64,000 bases of DNA from Pseudomonadota bacterium (GCA_023423065.1 JAFAGC010000120.1:20873-84872); one strand, 5' to 3'; positions 52,230 to 61,539 are shown, counted from the stretch's first letter. The notes: generated by a model from the letters alone, not told the origin. A program made the numbers and translations.

Positions 52230-53894
52230 ATGAGCACTCCAGCCCTACCGATCATCCCGCCCGCGACCGAGCCCACCGATCCCTGGTGGCGCGGCGCGAC
52301 TATCTACCAGATCTATCCGCGCAGCTTCCTCGACACCAACGGGGACGGCATCGGGGATCTGCCCGGCATCGTCGCCCGGCTGGACTATGTCGCCTCGCTC
52401 GGCGTCGACGCGATCTGGATCTCGCCCTTCTTCAAGTCGCCGATGGCGGACTTCGGTTACGACATCGCCGACTACCGCGCCGTCGATCCGATGTTCGGCA
52501 CGATCGAGGATTTCGACCGGCTCGTGAAAGTCGCGCACGACCACGGGCTCAGGGTGATCATCGACCAGGTGCTCAGCCACACGTCGGATCGGCACGCCTG
52601 GTTCAAGGAAAGCCGCCAGAGCCGCACGAATCCCAAGGCCGACTGGTACGTGTGGGCGGACGCGCGCCCGGACGGCACGCCGCCGAACAACTGGCTGTCG
52701 ATCTTCGGCGGAGTCGCCTGGACCTGGGAGCCGCGGCGCGGCCAGTACTACCTGCACAATTTTCTGAGCAAGCAGCCGGACCTGAACTTCCACAATCCGG
52801 ACGTCGTGCAGGCCTCGCTCGACAACATGCGTTTCTGGCTCGAGCGCGGCGTCGACGGCGTGCGGCTGGATGCGATCAACTTCTGCTTCCATGACCTGAA
52901 GCTGCGCGACAATCCGCCGCGACCGCCGAACGAACGGCGCGCGCGCGGGTTCAACGCCGACAATCCCTACGGCCACCAGTGGCACCGGTTCAACAACACG
53001 CAGCCGGAAATGCTGCCGTTCCTCGAACGGGTCCGCGACCTGCTCGACGAGTATCCGGGAACCGTGGCCCTCGGCGAGATTTCTTCCGACGATTCCACGG
53101 CGACGGTCGCCGACTACACGCAGCCCGGCCGGCTGCACATGGGCTACAGCTTCGAGCTGCTGAGCACCGACAGCTCGCCGCGGCACATCCGCGCCACGGT
53201 CGAGAACCTGATGCGGCGCGCGCCCGAGAGCTGGCCCTGCTGGACGATCTCCAATCACGACGTCGAGCGGGTAGTTAGCCGCTGGGGTCGCCATGGCCCG
53301 ACCCAGCCGCACTTCGCGACGCAGCTCACCGCGCTGGTGTGCTCGCTGCGCGGCTCGGTGTGCGTGTTCCAGGGCGAGGAGCTCGGGCTCGGCGAAGCGG
53401 ATGTCCCCTACGAAGCGCTGCGCGATCCCTATGGCATCGCCTTCTGGCCGACGTTCAAGGGCCGCGACGGATGCCGCACGCCGATCCCGTGGGATTCGAG
53501 CGCCCGCGCGGGATTCTCCTCGGGAGAACCTTGGTTGCCCGTGCCCGCGCAGCACCTGTCGCTCTCGGTCGCGACCCAGGAAAAAGACCCGACTTCCGCA
53601 CTGCATGGTTTCCGCCGGCTGCTCGAGTGGCGCCGCCGTCATCGGCTGCTGACGCAGGGGCAGATCGAATTCCTCGCCGCGACCGAGTCCGTGCTCGCGT
53701 TCCGCCGCTTCGACGGCGACGACGCGATCCTCGTGGCGTTCAATCTCTCGCACGCGCCTGCCAGCGTCACGCTGCCCGGCGTGCAGGTCGGCCAGCCACT
53801 CACCGGCCACGGGCTCCCCGAGGGTAGTTTTGCTAGCGCTACCTTGACCCTGCCCGGGCACGGCGTTGCATTTTATCGACTCGCAGTGCGTTGA
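52230..53894 (+). CDS. GH13 alpha-glucosidase (oligo-1,6/maltodextrin glucosidase type)
   Basis: 554-residue glycoside hydrolase family 13 enzyme without signal peptide, so cytosolic. WWRGATIYQIYPRSFLDTNGDGIGDL opens the barrel. The catalytic residues are nucleophile Asp214 (GVDGVRLDAINF), acid/base Glu283 (ALGEISSDD) and transition-state stabiliser Asp344 (ISNHDVERV). A C-terminal beta domain ends the protein. The pattern is that of subfamily 23-type alpha-glucosidases of proteobacteria that cleave imported maltose or maltodextrins. It is divergent from the TonB receptor and carries two operators upstream; the LacI gene follows on the same strand. Confidence 0.94.
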   Translation: MSTPALPIIPPATEPTDPWWRGATIYQIYPRSFLDTNGDGIGDLPGIVARLDYVASLGVDAIWISPFFKSPMADFGYDIADYRAVDPMFGTIEDFDRLVKVAHDHGLRVIIDQVLSHTSDRHAWFKESRQSRTNPKADWYVWADARPDGTPPNNWLSIFGGVAWTWEPRRGQYYLHNFLSKQPDLNFHNPDVVQASLDNMRFWLERGVDGVRLDAINFCFHDLKLRDNPPRPPNERRARGFNADNPYGHQWHRFNNTQPEMLPFLERVRDLLDEYPGTVALGEISSDDSTATVADYTQPGRLHMGYSFELLSTDSSPRHIRATVENLMRRAPESWPCWTISNHDVERVVSRWGRHGPTQPHFATQLTALVCSLRGSVCVFQGEELGLGEADVPYEALRDPYGIAFWPTFKGRDGCRTPIPWDSSARAGFSSGEPWLPVPAQHLSLSVATQEKDPTSALHGFRRLLEWRRRHRLLTQGQIEFLAATESVLAFRRFDGDDAILVAFNLSHAPASVTLPGVQVGQPLTGHGLPEGSFASATLTLPGHGVAFYRLAVR

Positions 53895-54007
53895 ATTCGT
53901 TGGCGGCGAGCCCTGACTCGCTTCCCCAGTAGCTTTTGACGCACGCTCGCGGGCATGATCGGCGCTGCAGTTCAGGGGGGCGGCGACCGCAAAGTCCGTC
54001 GCGTTGC

Positions 54008-55024
54008 ATGCACGAAAAACCGACTTCATTCGACATCGCCTACCTGGCGGGCGTCAGTCAGCCCACGGTGTCCCGCGCGCTGCGCGGCTCGCCGGTCGTC
54101 AGCCTCGAGACGCGCAAGCGCATCGAGGAGATCGCCCGGCAGCTCAACTACCGTGTCGACAAGAACGCGTCGAACCTGCGCTCCCAGCATTCGAACACGC
54201 TCGCCCTGCTGCTGTTCGAGGATCCGACGCCCGACGAATCGCAGATCAATCCGTTCTTCCTCTCGATGCTCGGATCGCTGACGCGCGCCTCGGCGCGGCG
54301 TGGATACGACCTGCTCATTTCCTTCCAGCAGCTTTCGAACGACTGGCAGCAGGACTACGAGGACAGTCGCAAGGCCGACGGCATCATCCTGCTCGGATAC
54401 GGCGACTTCGAGGAATACCGGCCGCGGCTCGAGAAACTCGTCGCGCAGGGCACTCACTTCGTGCGCTGGGGACCGGTGCTCGAGGGGCAGCCCGGCATCT
54501 CCATCGGCAGCGACAATGCCCAGGGCGGGTACGACGTCGCGCGGCACCTGATCGACACGGGACGCAAGCGCATCGCGTTCATCGGCAATGCCACGAGCCA
54601 CTATCCGGAATTCTTCGATCGCTACCGCGGCTACGAACGGGCGCTCGCAGAGGCGCGTGTGAAGACATCCGCCTCGCTGCAGGTGGATGCGATCAATCTC
54701 GAGGAGGCGGGCTTCAACGCGGTGCGCGAGCTGCAGGCCCGCGGCGTGCAGTTCGATGCGGTCGTCGCCGCCAGCGATCTCATCGCCATCGGCGCGTTGC
54801 GCGCGCTGCAGGAGTCGGGCATCGACGTGCCGCGCCAGGTCGCCGTCGTCGGTTTCGACGACATCCCGGCCGCGAGCCTCACGAACCCCCCGCTGACCAC
54901 CGTGATGCAGAACACGCGGCGCGCCGGCGAACTCCTGGTCGAGTCGCTGCTGCGTCAGATCGGCGGTGAGGCCGTCACGAACAGCGTGATCCCCACGAAA
55001 CTCGTGGTCCGCAAGTCCGGATAA
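54008..55024 (+). CDS. LacI-family regulator of the alpha-glucan locus
   Basis: 338-residue regulator. The N-terminal helix-turn-helix and hinge (FDIAYLAGVSQPTVSRALRG, then LNYRVDKNASNLRS) recognise a palindrome with central CG, in agreement with the ATACGTAT core found four times in the locus. The periplasmic-binding-protein-like effector domain has GIILLGYGDFEEY, ISIGSDNAQGGYDVARHLID and VAVVGFDDIPAAS. Maltose or a related sugar is the likely effector. ATG 54008 is where the helix-turn-helix starts. No copy of the operator lies before its own start, so autoregulation is not evident. Its stop codon lies at the edge of an inverted repeat. Confidence 0.93.
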   Translation: MHEKPTSFDIAYLAGVSQPTVSRALRGSPVVSLETRKRIEEIARQLNYRVDKNASNLRSQHSNTLALLLFEDPTPDESQINPFFLSMLGSLTRASARRGYDLLISFQQLSNDWQQDYEDSRKADGIILLGYGDFEEYRPRLEKLVAQGTHFVRWGPVLEGQPGISIGSDNAQGGYDVARHLIDTGRKRIAFIGNATSHYPEFFDRYRGYERALAEARVKTSASLQVDAINLEEAGFNAVRELQARGVQFDAVVAASDLIAIGALRALQESGIDVPRQVAVVGFDDIPAASLTNPPLTTVMQNTRRAGELLVESLLRQIGGEAVTNSVIPTKLVVRKSG

Positions 55025-55169
55025 ATGGGGACATTCCTCGTTTCCTAGCAAAAGGGGTCAGACCTGAGTCGCACTCGCCGGCCCACAGCAATGCGCTTGG
55101 CCCCATCGCGATTGCCGCATCGATACCAGGACTGCCCCCGTTTGCTAGGAAACGAGGAATGTCCCCATT
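55024..55169. repeat. MITE/REP-like element with 29-base perfect inverted repeats
   Basis: Arms 55024-55052 and 55141-55169 are perfect 29-base inverted copies (beginning AATGGGGACATTCC), with an 88-base interior that starts AGGGGTCAGACC after the arm. It fills the gap between two convergent genes and overlaps both stop codons. No coding capacity. The ATGGGGACA / GGGGTCAGACC words are common in REP families of GC-rich gammaproteobacteria from memory. Confidence 0.9.
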
Positions 55170-56649
55170 ATTTCACGCGCAGCGCCAACACACCGGCCAG
55201 TAGAAAGCTCGCCGCGCCGAGGCCGAGTGCGTGCACGGGCTCACCACCCAGCAGCTTCGTGAGGATCGCGCCGAGCACGCTCGCGGCCACGAGCTGCGGG
55301 ATCACGATGAAGAAATTGAAGATACCCATGTAGGTGCCCATCTTGCGCGTCGGCACGCTGCCGGCGAGCAGCGCGTACGGCAGCGACAGGATCGACGCCC
55401 ATGCGAAACCCACGCCCGCCATCGACACGAGCAGCAGGTCCGGATCCCGGATGAAGAGGAACGACGCGAGCCCGAGCGCGCCCAGGGTCAGGTTGACGAG
55501 ATGGCTGACTTGCAGCCCCAGCCGCTTCACCATGATCGGAATCGCGATGGCCGCGAGCGCCGCGAACCCGTTGTAGGCGCCGAACAGCACGCCCACCCAG
55601 TTCGCGCCGTCGTTGTACGCCGGGCCGGTGGTATCCGTCGCGCCGAAGTGGGTGCGCGTCACCGCGGCGGTGGTGTAGATCCACATCGAGAACAGCGCGA
55701 GCCAGGAGAAGAACTGCACGGGCACGAGCTGCCGCATGGTCGCGGGCATGCCGCGGATGTCGTCCATCACCGTGCCGAACAGTCCGCTGCCGCGTGTTCG
55801 CGCGTGAATCAGCACCGCCACGCCCCACGCCGTGAAACCCGCGCCCAGTAGATAGAGCTGCTTGTCGAGCCCGAATTGCCACACCAGGAACAGACCGAGG
55901 GCGCCGCCGCCCAGCCACGCGAGTCCCCGCAACGACGCACGCGCCGAGGTGCCGGGCTCGACCGCCTCCGACGCCAGCGTCGCATCCGCGAACGCATGCA
56001 GTTCCGTCGGCGGATATTCACGCGAGCCGAGCACGGTCCAGAGGATCGCACCCACCATCACGACCGCGCCGATGTCGAACGACAGTCTCACCGATTCCGG
56101 AATCGCCGACTCGCCGGTGCCCACGTTGCTGACGCCGGCGTGCGACAGGATCCACGGCAGCATGCTCGCGACCACCGCGCCCACGCCGATGAAGAACGTC
56201 TGCATCGCGTAACCCGCGGGCCGCTGGCGCTGCGGCAACTGATCGCCGACGAAGGCACGGAACGGTTCCATCGCGATGTTGATGCTCGCGTCCAGAACCC
56301 ACAGCAGACCTGCCGCGACCCACAACGTCGGCGAACGCGGCATGAACACGAGCGCGGCGGATGCGAGCAGCGCCCCGGCGAGGAAATACGGCCGCCGCCG
56401 CCCGAGGCGGTTCCACGTGCGGTCCGAGTAGTAGCCGACGATCGGCTGCACGATCAATCCGGTGAGCGGCGCCGCCACCCACAGGATCGGAATCGTGTCC
56501 ATGTCGGCGCCCAGCGTCTGGAAGATGCGACTTACGTTCGCGTTCTGCAGACCGAAGCCGAACTGGATGCCGAGGAATCCGAAACACATGTTCCAGATCT
56601 GCCAGAACGAGAGCTCCGGCCGGGCGCGAATAGCGGCGTTGGCGTCCAC
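55168..56649 (-). CDS. MFS sugar transporter, SLC45/GPH-like
   Basis: 493-residue transporter of about 12 segments. The N-terminal FWQIWNMCFGFLGIQFGFGLQNANVSRIF and the loop GYYSDRTWNRLGRRRPYFLAG match proteobacterial SLC45-like maltose/sucrose carriers. SINIAMEPFRAFVGDQLP is another family block. It would bring maltodextrins across the inner membrane. GTG 56649 is chosen: GGAG lies six bases upstream and the GH97 stop codon is immediately before; TTG 56652 is the alternative. Third gene of the amylase-GH97-transporter operon. Confidence 0.91.
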   Translation of the reverse strand: MDANAAIRARPELSFWQIWNMCFGFLGIQFGFGLQNANVSRIFQTLGADMDTIPILWVAAPLTGLIVQPIVGYYSDRTWNRLGRRRPYFLAGALLASAALVFMPRSPTLWVAAGLLWVLDASINIAMEPFRAFVGDQLPQRQRPAGYAMQTFFIGVGAVVASMLPWILSHAGVSNVGTGESAIPESVRLSFDIGAVVMVGAILWTVLGSREYPPTELHAFADATLASEAVEPGTSARASLRGLAWLGGGALGLFLVWQFGLDKQLYLLGAGFTAWGVAVLIHARTRGSGLFGTVMDDIRGMPATMRQLVPVQFFSWLALFSMWIYTTAAVTRTHFGATDTTGPAYNDGANWVGVLFGAYNGFAALAAIAIPIMVKRLGLQVSHLVNLTLGALGLASFLFIRDPDLLLVSMAGVGFAWASILSLPYALLAGSVPTRKMGTYMGIFNFFIVIPQLVAASVLGAILTKLLGGEPVHALGLGAASFLLAGVLALRVK

Positions 56650-56652
56650 CAA

Positions 56653-58749
56653 CTACTCCACGTCGAACTCGGGTTGCGGCTTCGGCCTGGGCTTGACCGG
56701 ACGCGGCGCGGCCTTGTTGTTGCCCGCCGCCTTGATGGCGATGGCCGTGCCGCCGCCCGGCGCGAGATTCAACGTCAACGTGTCGTACCGGGACACGGGC
56801 CGGGTCGCGATGTCGATCGCGTGCCCGTCGGCGTCGTATCCCGCGCCTCTTCCGTCCTGGTAGATAGTCGCCGTGTACTTCCGGTTCGCATCCAGGAAGT
56901 CGAGGCTCACGCGCAGGGTTCTCGCGTGCTCGTCCGTGATCGAGCCCAGGTACCAGTCGTCGCTGTTGCGATCCTTGCGCGCGATCGTCGCGTAGTCGCC
57001 CACCTCGCCGTTCAGCACGCGCGTGTCGCTCCAGTCGACCGGCACGTCGCGGATGAACCGGAACGACTTCGGATACTTCGCGTAGTTCTCCGGCAGGTCG
57101 GCCGCCATCTGGATCGGGCTGTAGAGGGTCACGTACAACGCGAGCTGCCGCGCCTCGGTGGTCGGAATGCGGCTGCCGTTCGCGCCGGTCAGGCTCAGGA
57201 TTCCCGGCGTGTAGTCCATCGGCCCCGCGAGCATGCGCGTGAAGACGAGGTTCACCTCGTGCTCCGGCGGATTCTTCGGATTGCCCCAGGCGTTGTACTC
57301 CATGCCGCGCTGACCCTCGCGCGCCACCCAGTTGGGGTACGTGCGGCGCAGGCCCGTGTCCTTGATGGGCTCGTGCGGATTCACCGCGATGTGCCGCTTC
57401 GCGGCCTCCGTGACGACCCGCAGGTGATGGCGCGACTGCACCTGGCCGTCGTGCCATTCGAAGCGGATCCTGCCGTTCTCGTCGAGGGCCTGGATGCCAC
57501 CCGCGTCGGCGACGTAACCCGTCTTGACCGAATCGATACCGAGGCGCTGGTAGAGATCGAGCGCCGGTCCCAACTGCCGCTCGTAGTGGGCGATGTTGCC
57601 GGACGTCTCGTGATGGCCGATCAGCCGCACGCCCTTCTTCTTTCCGTAGGCCGCGAGCGCCTCGATGTCGAAATCCGGATACGGCTCGGTGAAGCTGAAA
57701 TCGTCGCCGGTCGCGAACCAGTCACCATCCCAGCCCTTGTTCCAGCCTTCCACGAGCACGCCACGGAAACCGTTCTTCGCCGCGAAATCGATGTACTGGC
57801 GCGTGCGCGCCGTGGTCGCGCCGTGTTTCGGTCCGGATGCCCAGGTCATCGTGCCGAGATGCATGCCCCACCAGATGCCGACGTACTTGTACGGCTTGAC
57901 CCAGGAGACGTCGCCGAGCTTGTTGGGCTCGTTGAGGTTCAGGATCAGGTCGGACATGTAAAGGCCCGGCGCGTCTTTCGCGATCTGCAGTGTGCGCCAC
58001 GGCGTGGCGAACGGCGCCTGGCGCCGCACCTTCGGGCCGCTCGACGACGGCGACAACACGGCCTTGAGGCGTTGGCCCTCGACCCGGCGCAGCCACATGC
58101 CGGCGTAGTCCACCAGCGCGGCTTCGTGAATCGCGATGTGCGTGCCAGCGGATAACTTCAAGGTGACTGGCGTATGCGCCTGCGACAGCTCCGCGATCGG
58201 CGTGCGGTTGTAGAGATATTCGTAGCGATTCCATTCACCACCGGGCGTCCACCAAGCCGTACCGGTCTCGGCGATCGCGAACTCGGTCAGCTCCTCGACG
58301 ATGTTGACCTGCCCCAACGCCGCGGGGAATTCGTAGCGAAAGCCGACACCGTCGTCGAACAGGCGAAACACGACGCCGAGCTCGCGGCGCGCGCCGTTTC
58401 TCTCGCGCAACTTCACGCGCAGCTCGTTGTAGTGATTGCGCGAACGGCTGCGTTCGCCCCAGGGCTGTTCCCAGGTCTCGTCGAACGTCGAGCGCTTGGT
58501 TTCCGCGATTTCGAAGTTGCGCTCGAGCTTGTGCTGGTCGGCGAGAATGAAGCCCAGCCGCGACCAGTCGAGGACGAGCGCGCCCTCGCGGCGTATCGAG
58601 TATTCCGGACGCCCCTCCTCGTTCACGCGCACGCTCACGGCCAACACGTCGCCGGGCGATTTCGCCTCGACGCCGCGATCCGCGGGCGCCTGCGCGGCGC
58701 AGGTCCACGCCGCCGCGATGCCCGCCAAAGCCAGCCACCAGGCCTTCAT
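56653..58749 (-). CDS. Glycoside hydrolase family 97 alpha-glucosidase (SusB-like)
   Basis: 698-residue exported enzyme with signal peptide (WWLALAGIAAAWTCAAQA). An N-terminal beta-sandwich (about 40-280) precedes a barrel with GFRGVLVEGWNKGWDGDW, RLIGHHETSGNI, GIDSVKTGYVADAG, VNPHEPIKDTGLRRTYPN and AREGQRGMEYNAWG. The glutamates in the last three blocks fit an inverting, SusB-type alpha-glucosidase; retaining GH97 members carry Asp at the nucleophile site. A C-terminal beta domain and a basic Pro/Lys tail end the protein. It overlaps the amylase by four bases and would act in the periplasm on imported dextrins. Confidence 0.93.
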   Translation of the reverse strand: MKAWWLALAGIAAAWTCAAQAPADRGVEAKSPGDVLAVSVRVNEEGRPEYSIRREGALVLDWSRLGFILADQHKLERNFEIAETKRSTFDETWEQPWGERSRSRNHYNELRVKLRERNGARRELGVVFRLFDDGVGFRYEFPAALGQVNIVEELTEFAIAETGTAWWTPGGEWNRYEYLYNRTPIAELSQAHTPVTLKLSAGTHIAIHEAALVDYAGMWLRRVEGQRLKAVLSPSSSGPKVRRQAPFATPWRTLQIAKDAPGLYMSDLILNLNEPNKLGDVSWVKPYKYVGIWWGMHLGTMTWASGPKHGATTARTRQYIDFAAKNGFRGVLVEGWNKGWDGDWFATGDDFSFTEPYPDFDIEALAAYGKKKGVRLIGHHETSGNIAHYERQLGPALDLYQRLGIDSVKTGYVADAGGIQALDENGRIRFEWHDGQVQSRHHLRVVTEAAKRHIAVNPHEPIKDTGLRRTYPNWVAREGQRGMEYNAWGNPKNPPEHEVNLVFTRMLAGPMDYTPGILSLTGANGSRIPTTEARQLALYVTLYSPIQMAADLPENYAKYPKSFRFIRDVPVDWSDTRVLNGEVGDYATIARKDRNSDDWYLGSITDEHARTLRVSLDFLDANRKYTATIYQDGRGAGYDADGHAIDIATRPVSRYDTLTLNLAPGGGTAIAIKAAGNNKAAPRPVKPRPKPQPEFDVE

Positions 58750-60557
58750 GGCGCGTCTCCCGCGCAAGCGATGTATCCGAGCGCCGGGATCTCCACGCGC
58801 AAACTACCCGGCGCGCTCACCGACGCCGCGCACCGACCGATCAGCGATTTCACTTTCTTCATATTCGTGCCCACTTCCACCTGCGCGACGAGGGGCGCGG
58901 TGGACGTGTTGAAGGCCACGAGGATCTCGCGGCCCGCGTTGTCGATGCGCGAAGCCGCGAACAGGCCCGGCGTGCGCGATTGCGCGCGCAGCACCTGCCG
59001 TCCGCGGCGCAGCGCCGCGTGCTGCTTGCGCAGGGCCGCGAGTTTCGCGATCTGCTGGTAGAGCACGTGCGTCGCGTCGAAATTCTCGACCGCCGTGGTA
59101 CGCGTCGATCCGAGCAGCTCCTGATCGTTGTAGGTCGGCACCTGGCTCGCGAACAACGTCTGTCGCGCATCCTGGTCGATGCCGTGGCCGATGAATCCCT
59201 GTTCATCGCCGTAGTAGACGACGGGCACGCCGCGCAGCAGGAACATCATCGCGTTCGAGAGCTTCACGCGCGCCAGGACTTCTTCCGATGTCGCCTCGGG
59301 ACGCGCCTTGCGCACGAGGTAGGCGAAGCGACCGAAGTCGTGATTGCCCGTGAACGTCGGCAGCCGCAGCGCCGCGGGCACGCCGCCGTCGTAAAGCCCA
59401 TCGTCGGCGTACAGCCGTCCCAGCACGTCGGTGCCCGCGTTGCCGGCCACCGTGAGATTCACCGCGCCCGCGAATCCGAAATCCAGCACGGACGGCAACC
59501 GGTCCACGCGCGTGTGCCGCGCGAGCTGCGCGACGTCGACGCCCTCCGCCGCGACTTCACCGAAGATGTGGAAGTTGGGCACGCCCGACGCGCGCGCCCG
59601 GCGCAGCATCGCCGGCGCGAACGCCTGCCAGAACTCCGGGTTCACGTGACGGGCCGTGTCGATCCGGAAGCCGTCGAGGTCGTACTTCGCGATCCAGTCC
59701 CCGTAGATCTCGATGAAGCCCTGCACGACGCGCGGGTTCTCGGTGAACAGGTCGTCGAGTCCGACGAAGTCGCCCATGAGCGAGCTTTCGCCCCAGAAAT
59801 CCGAGTTGCCGCGGTTGTGGTAGTAGACCGGATCGTTGAGCCACGCCGGCACCTTCACGTTCGCCTCGGCCGGCGGCACGAACGGCGTGTACGCGAAGTT
59901 GATGTCCGTGAATTTTGCGAAGTTCTGCGCGGTGCGCACGTGATCGCCGAGGAATCCCTCGTTGATTGCCGGGCCCTGCGGCCCGCCCTTGCGCGAGTAC
60001 GGGAACTCGCCGCGCGAACGGTAGGCGCAGGCGCTGACGGGGCACTCGCGATATTGGATCACGTCGGCCGTGTGGTTTGTGATGATGTCGAGGTAGACCT
60101 TCATGCCGCGCGCGTGCACCGCGTCGACGAACACGCGCATGTCGCGCTCCTCGCCGAAATGCGGATCGACACGCGTGAAGTCGGTGATCCAGTAGCCGTG
60201 GTAACCGGCGCTTTCCTGGCCCGAGCCGCCCTGCACCGGCTTGTTTTTGTAGATCGGTCCGAGCCAGATGGCGGTTGCGCCGAGACCCTGGATGTAACCG
60301 AGGCGGGAGATCAGGCCCTTGAGATCGCCGCCTTGATAGAAGCCTTTGTGAGTGGAATCGAAGCCGGTGACGAGCCGGTCACCGTCAAGTCGACCGCGGT
60401 CGTTGGAGGGATCCCCGTTTTCGAAGCGATCCGGAAGCACGAAGTAGACGATTTCGTCTTCGGGGAGACGGTCGCGGTACGACGGGGTTGCGGAGAATGC
60501 AGCGGAGAAAACAGCGGAACAGGCGCCCAGCGCCAATGAAACGAGAAATCGCCGCAT
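58746..60557 (-). CDS. Secreted GH13 alpha-amylase-type enzyme
   Basis: 603-residue exported GH13 enzyme with signal peptide (LVSLALGACSAVFSAAFSA). The barrel opens with DEIVYFVLPDRFENGDPSND. Catalytic residues are Asp300 (YDLDGFRIDTARHVN), Glu334 (HIFGEVAAEG) and Asp407 (FTGNHDFGRF). RGVPVVYYGDEQGF and a C-terminal beta domain complete it. Cyclomaltodextrinase- or amylase-like action on starch fragments is likely. First gene of the operon; ATG 60557 has GGGGGAG upstream, and an operator and promoter candidate precede it. Confidence 0.93.
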   Translation of the reverse strand: MRRFLVSLALGACSAVFSAAFSATPSYRDRLPEDEIVYFVLPDRFENGDPSNDRGRLDGDRLVTGFDSTHKGFYQGGDLKGLISRLGYIQGLGATAIWLGPIYKNKPVQGGSGQESAGYHGYWITDFTRVDPHFGEERDMRVFVDAVHARGMKVYLDIITNHTADVIQYRECPVSACAYRSRGEFPYSRKGGPQGPAINEGFLGDHVRTAQNFAKFTDINFAYTPFVPPAEANVKVPAWLNDPVYYHNRGNSDFWGESSLMGDFVGLDDLFTENPRVVQGFIEIYGDWIAKYDLDGFRIDTARHVNPEFWQAFAPAMLRRARASGVPNFHIFGEVAAEGVDVAQLARHTRVDRLPSVLDFGFAGAVNLTVAGNAGTDVLGRLYADDGLYDGGVPAALRLPTFTGNHDFGRFAYLVRKARPEATSEEVLARVKLSNAMMFLLRGVPVVYYGDEQGFIGHGIDQDARQTLFASQVPTYNDQELLGSTRTTAVENFDATHVLYQQIAKLAALRKQHAALRRGRQVLRAQSRTPGLFAASRIDNAGREILVAFNTSTAPLVAQVEVGTNMKKVKSLIGRCAASVSAPGSLRVEIPALGYIACAGDAP

Positions 60558-60577
60558 CGCTCCCCCGGTGATGTACG

Positions 60578-60606
60578 AGATAGCGACTCTACTGCAGGGC
60601 GTTCAA
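60578..60606 (-). promoter_or_regulatory. Candidate sigma-70 promoter of the amylase operon
   Basis: On the minus strand TTGAAC and CTATCT are separated by exactly 17 bases, with predicted start near 60571, 14 bases before the amylase ATG. The operator lies just upstream of the -35 box. Confidence 0.5.
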
Positions 60607-60615
60607 ACTTGGCGT

Positions 60616-60629
60616 TGCATACGTATTCA
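60616..60629. promoter_or_regulatory. LacI-type operator 4 (amylase operon)
   Basis: TGCATACGTATTCA, identical to operators 1 and 2. It is centred about 51 bases upstream of the predicted transcription start of the amylase-GH97-transporter operon. Confidence 0.78.
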
Positions 60630-60643
60630 GATCGGAGCATGCA

Positions 60644-61198
60644 TCATTCGATAGCGTCGCCGCCACGTGCAACGCATTGGCTCCAATTGTCTGCCAAGAC
60701 GACAAGGTTCGTCAGATTCGTCGGGGTCACCTCAGCGCCAGACTCTAATTCGAGTCGCAAGGCACGCTCTCCCCAAAACTTCGCCCGCAAACAATTGGAC
60801 TCCCCTCCAAGTTCGGAAAACTTGGCTGCAAGTTCGTTTGCCGCCATGGGATCACCGTTCTCCGCAGCGATTTCCAGCCACATTGCAGATTCATCATGCT
60901 TATTTACTCCGGGACTCCCATAGTAACGCGTCAGAATGTTTGCGCTTATCGGATCTCCCGCATAAGCCTGACGTGCCAACCGCCCAAGAGTGTTCACGTC
61001 TAACTGTTGATCAAGAGGCTTACTCATCGTAATGGCAGGAATGAACATCTGAGTCGGCCATGGCGCATTTGCAATTGAGGCCATTTGACCATCAGCGATT
61101 TCAGATGCTGAACGCGACTGCGGTGCACATGCAGAAAGTGTGACGACCAACAGCAGCGATCCCGCCACCTCGAAAGGTTTGCTAGTTAGTTTCCACAT
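60644..61198 (-). CDS. Hypothetical lipoprotein with SEL1/TPR-like repeats
   Basis: 184-residue protein with a lipoprotein signal (SLLLVVTLSACAPQ). The middle has two helical hairpins reminiscent of SEL1 repeats (LGRLARQAYAGDPISANILTRYY, then AMWLEIAAENGDPMAANELAAKF and CLRAKFWGERALRLEL). Codon use and base composition are clearly more AT-rich than the flanking genes, suggesting recent transfer. ATG 61198 follows the upstream gene, whose stop overlaps it by 13 bases. No function is proposed. Confidence 0.75.
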   Translation of the reverse strand: MWKLTSKPFEVAGSLLLVVTLSACAPQSRSASEIADGQMASIANAPWPTQMFIPAITMSKPLDQQLDVNTLGRLARQAYAGDPISANILTRYYGSPGVNKHDESAMWLEIAAENGDPMAANELAAKFSELGGESNCLRAKFWGERALRLELESGAEVTPTNLTNLVVLADNWSQCVARGGDAIE

Positions 61199-61539
61199 TT
61201 TGACTTGTCCACACATGTTGACTTCTTGATGATACTCCCGGTGCTCGGTCTGTCCTGTGTCGCCATTCCAGTCTTCGCGTTGTAGGAGAATCGAGTCTGC
61301 TCTCCAGCTGCATTCGTATATACACCTCGACTTCCATTAATGGTTACAGACTGCCAGTTCGTCGGCATACTTGACCCAGCTTCCGTCAGACTAATGCCAA
61401 CCTTTCCATCTTCGTCAAGGTGCGAGTGAACAGTTCCGTTCGTGAAGTACACGGTTGCGTTTGCTGCCGCTGCAACTGCAGTCGCATATTCCAAAGCCGC
61501 AGTGAAGAACAGGCGCATCGACGCCTTGGAAGTACCCAC
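61186..61539 (-). CDS. Hypothetical small protein, AT-rich region
   Basis: 117 residues from ATG 61539; Met8 (61518) is an attractive start because RLFFTAALEYATAVAAAANA then reads like a signal peptide. The mature part, TVYFTNGTVHSHLDEDGKVG followed by NWQSVTINGSRGVYTNAAGEQTRF, looks like a small beta-rich domain. It is not recognised. The C-terminal tail has two cysteines (STCVDKSKCGN) that could form a disulfide. It overlaps the lipoprotein gene by 13 bases, so the two form a unit. Confidence 0.6.
   Translation of the reverse strand: MGTSKASMRLFFTAALEYATAVAAAANATVYFTNGTVHSHLDEDGKVGISLTEAGSSMPTNWQSVTINGSRGVYTNAAGEQTRFSYNAKTGMATQDRPSTGSIIKKSTCVDKSKCGN

Noticed and set aside
48544..52233. A 1229-codon open frame on the plus strand, antisense to the halogenase and TonB receptor
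   Set aside because: Composition is Arg/Asp/Glu/Val/His-rich with no domain, typical of the antisense frame of a GC-rich gene; both genes beneath it have clear family motifs.
17000..57000. Recurrent hexamer TATCTA/TAGATA inside coding regions, often as Tyr-Leu codons TAT-CTA
   Set aside because: About ten sites were noticed against roughly seven expected by a crude estimate at this composition; spacing is irregular and other Tyr-Leu pairs use TAC-CTG.
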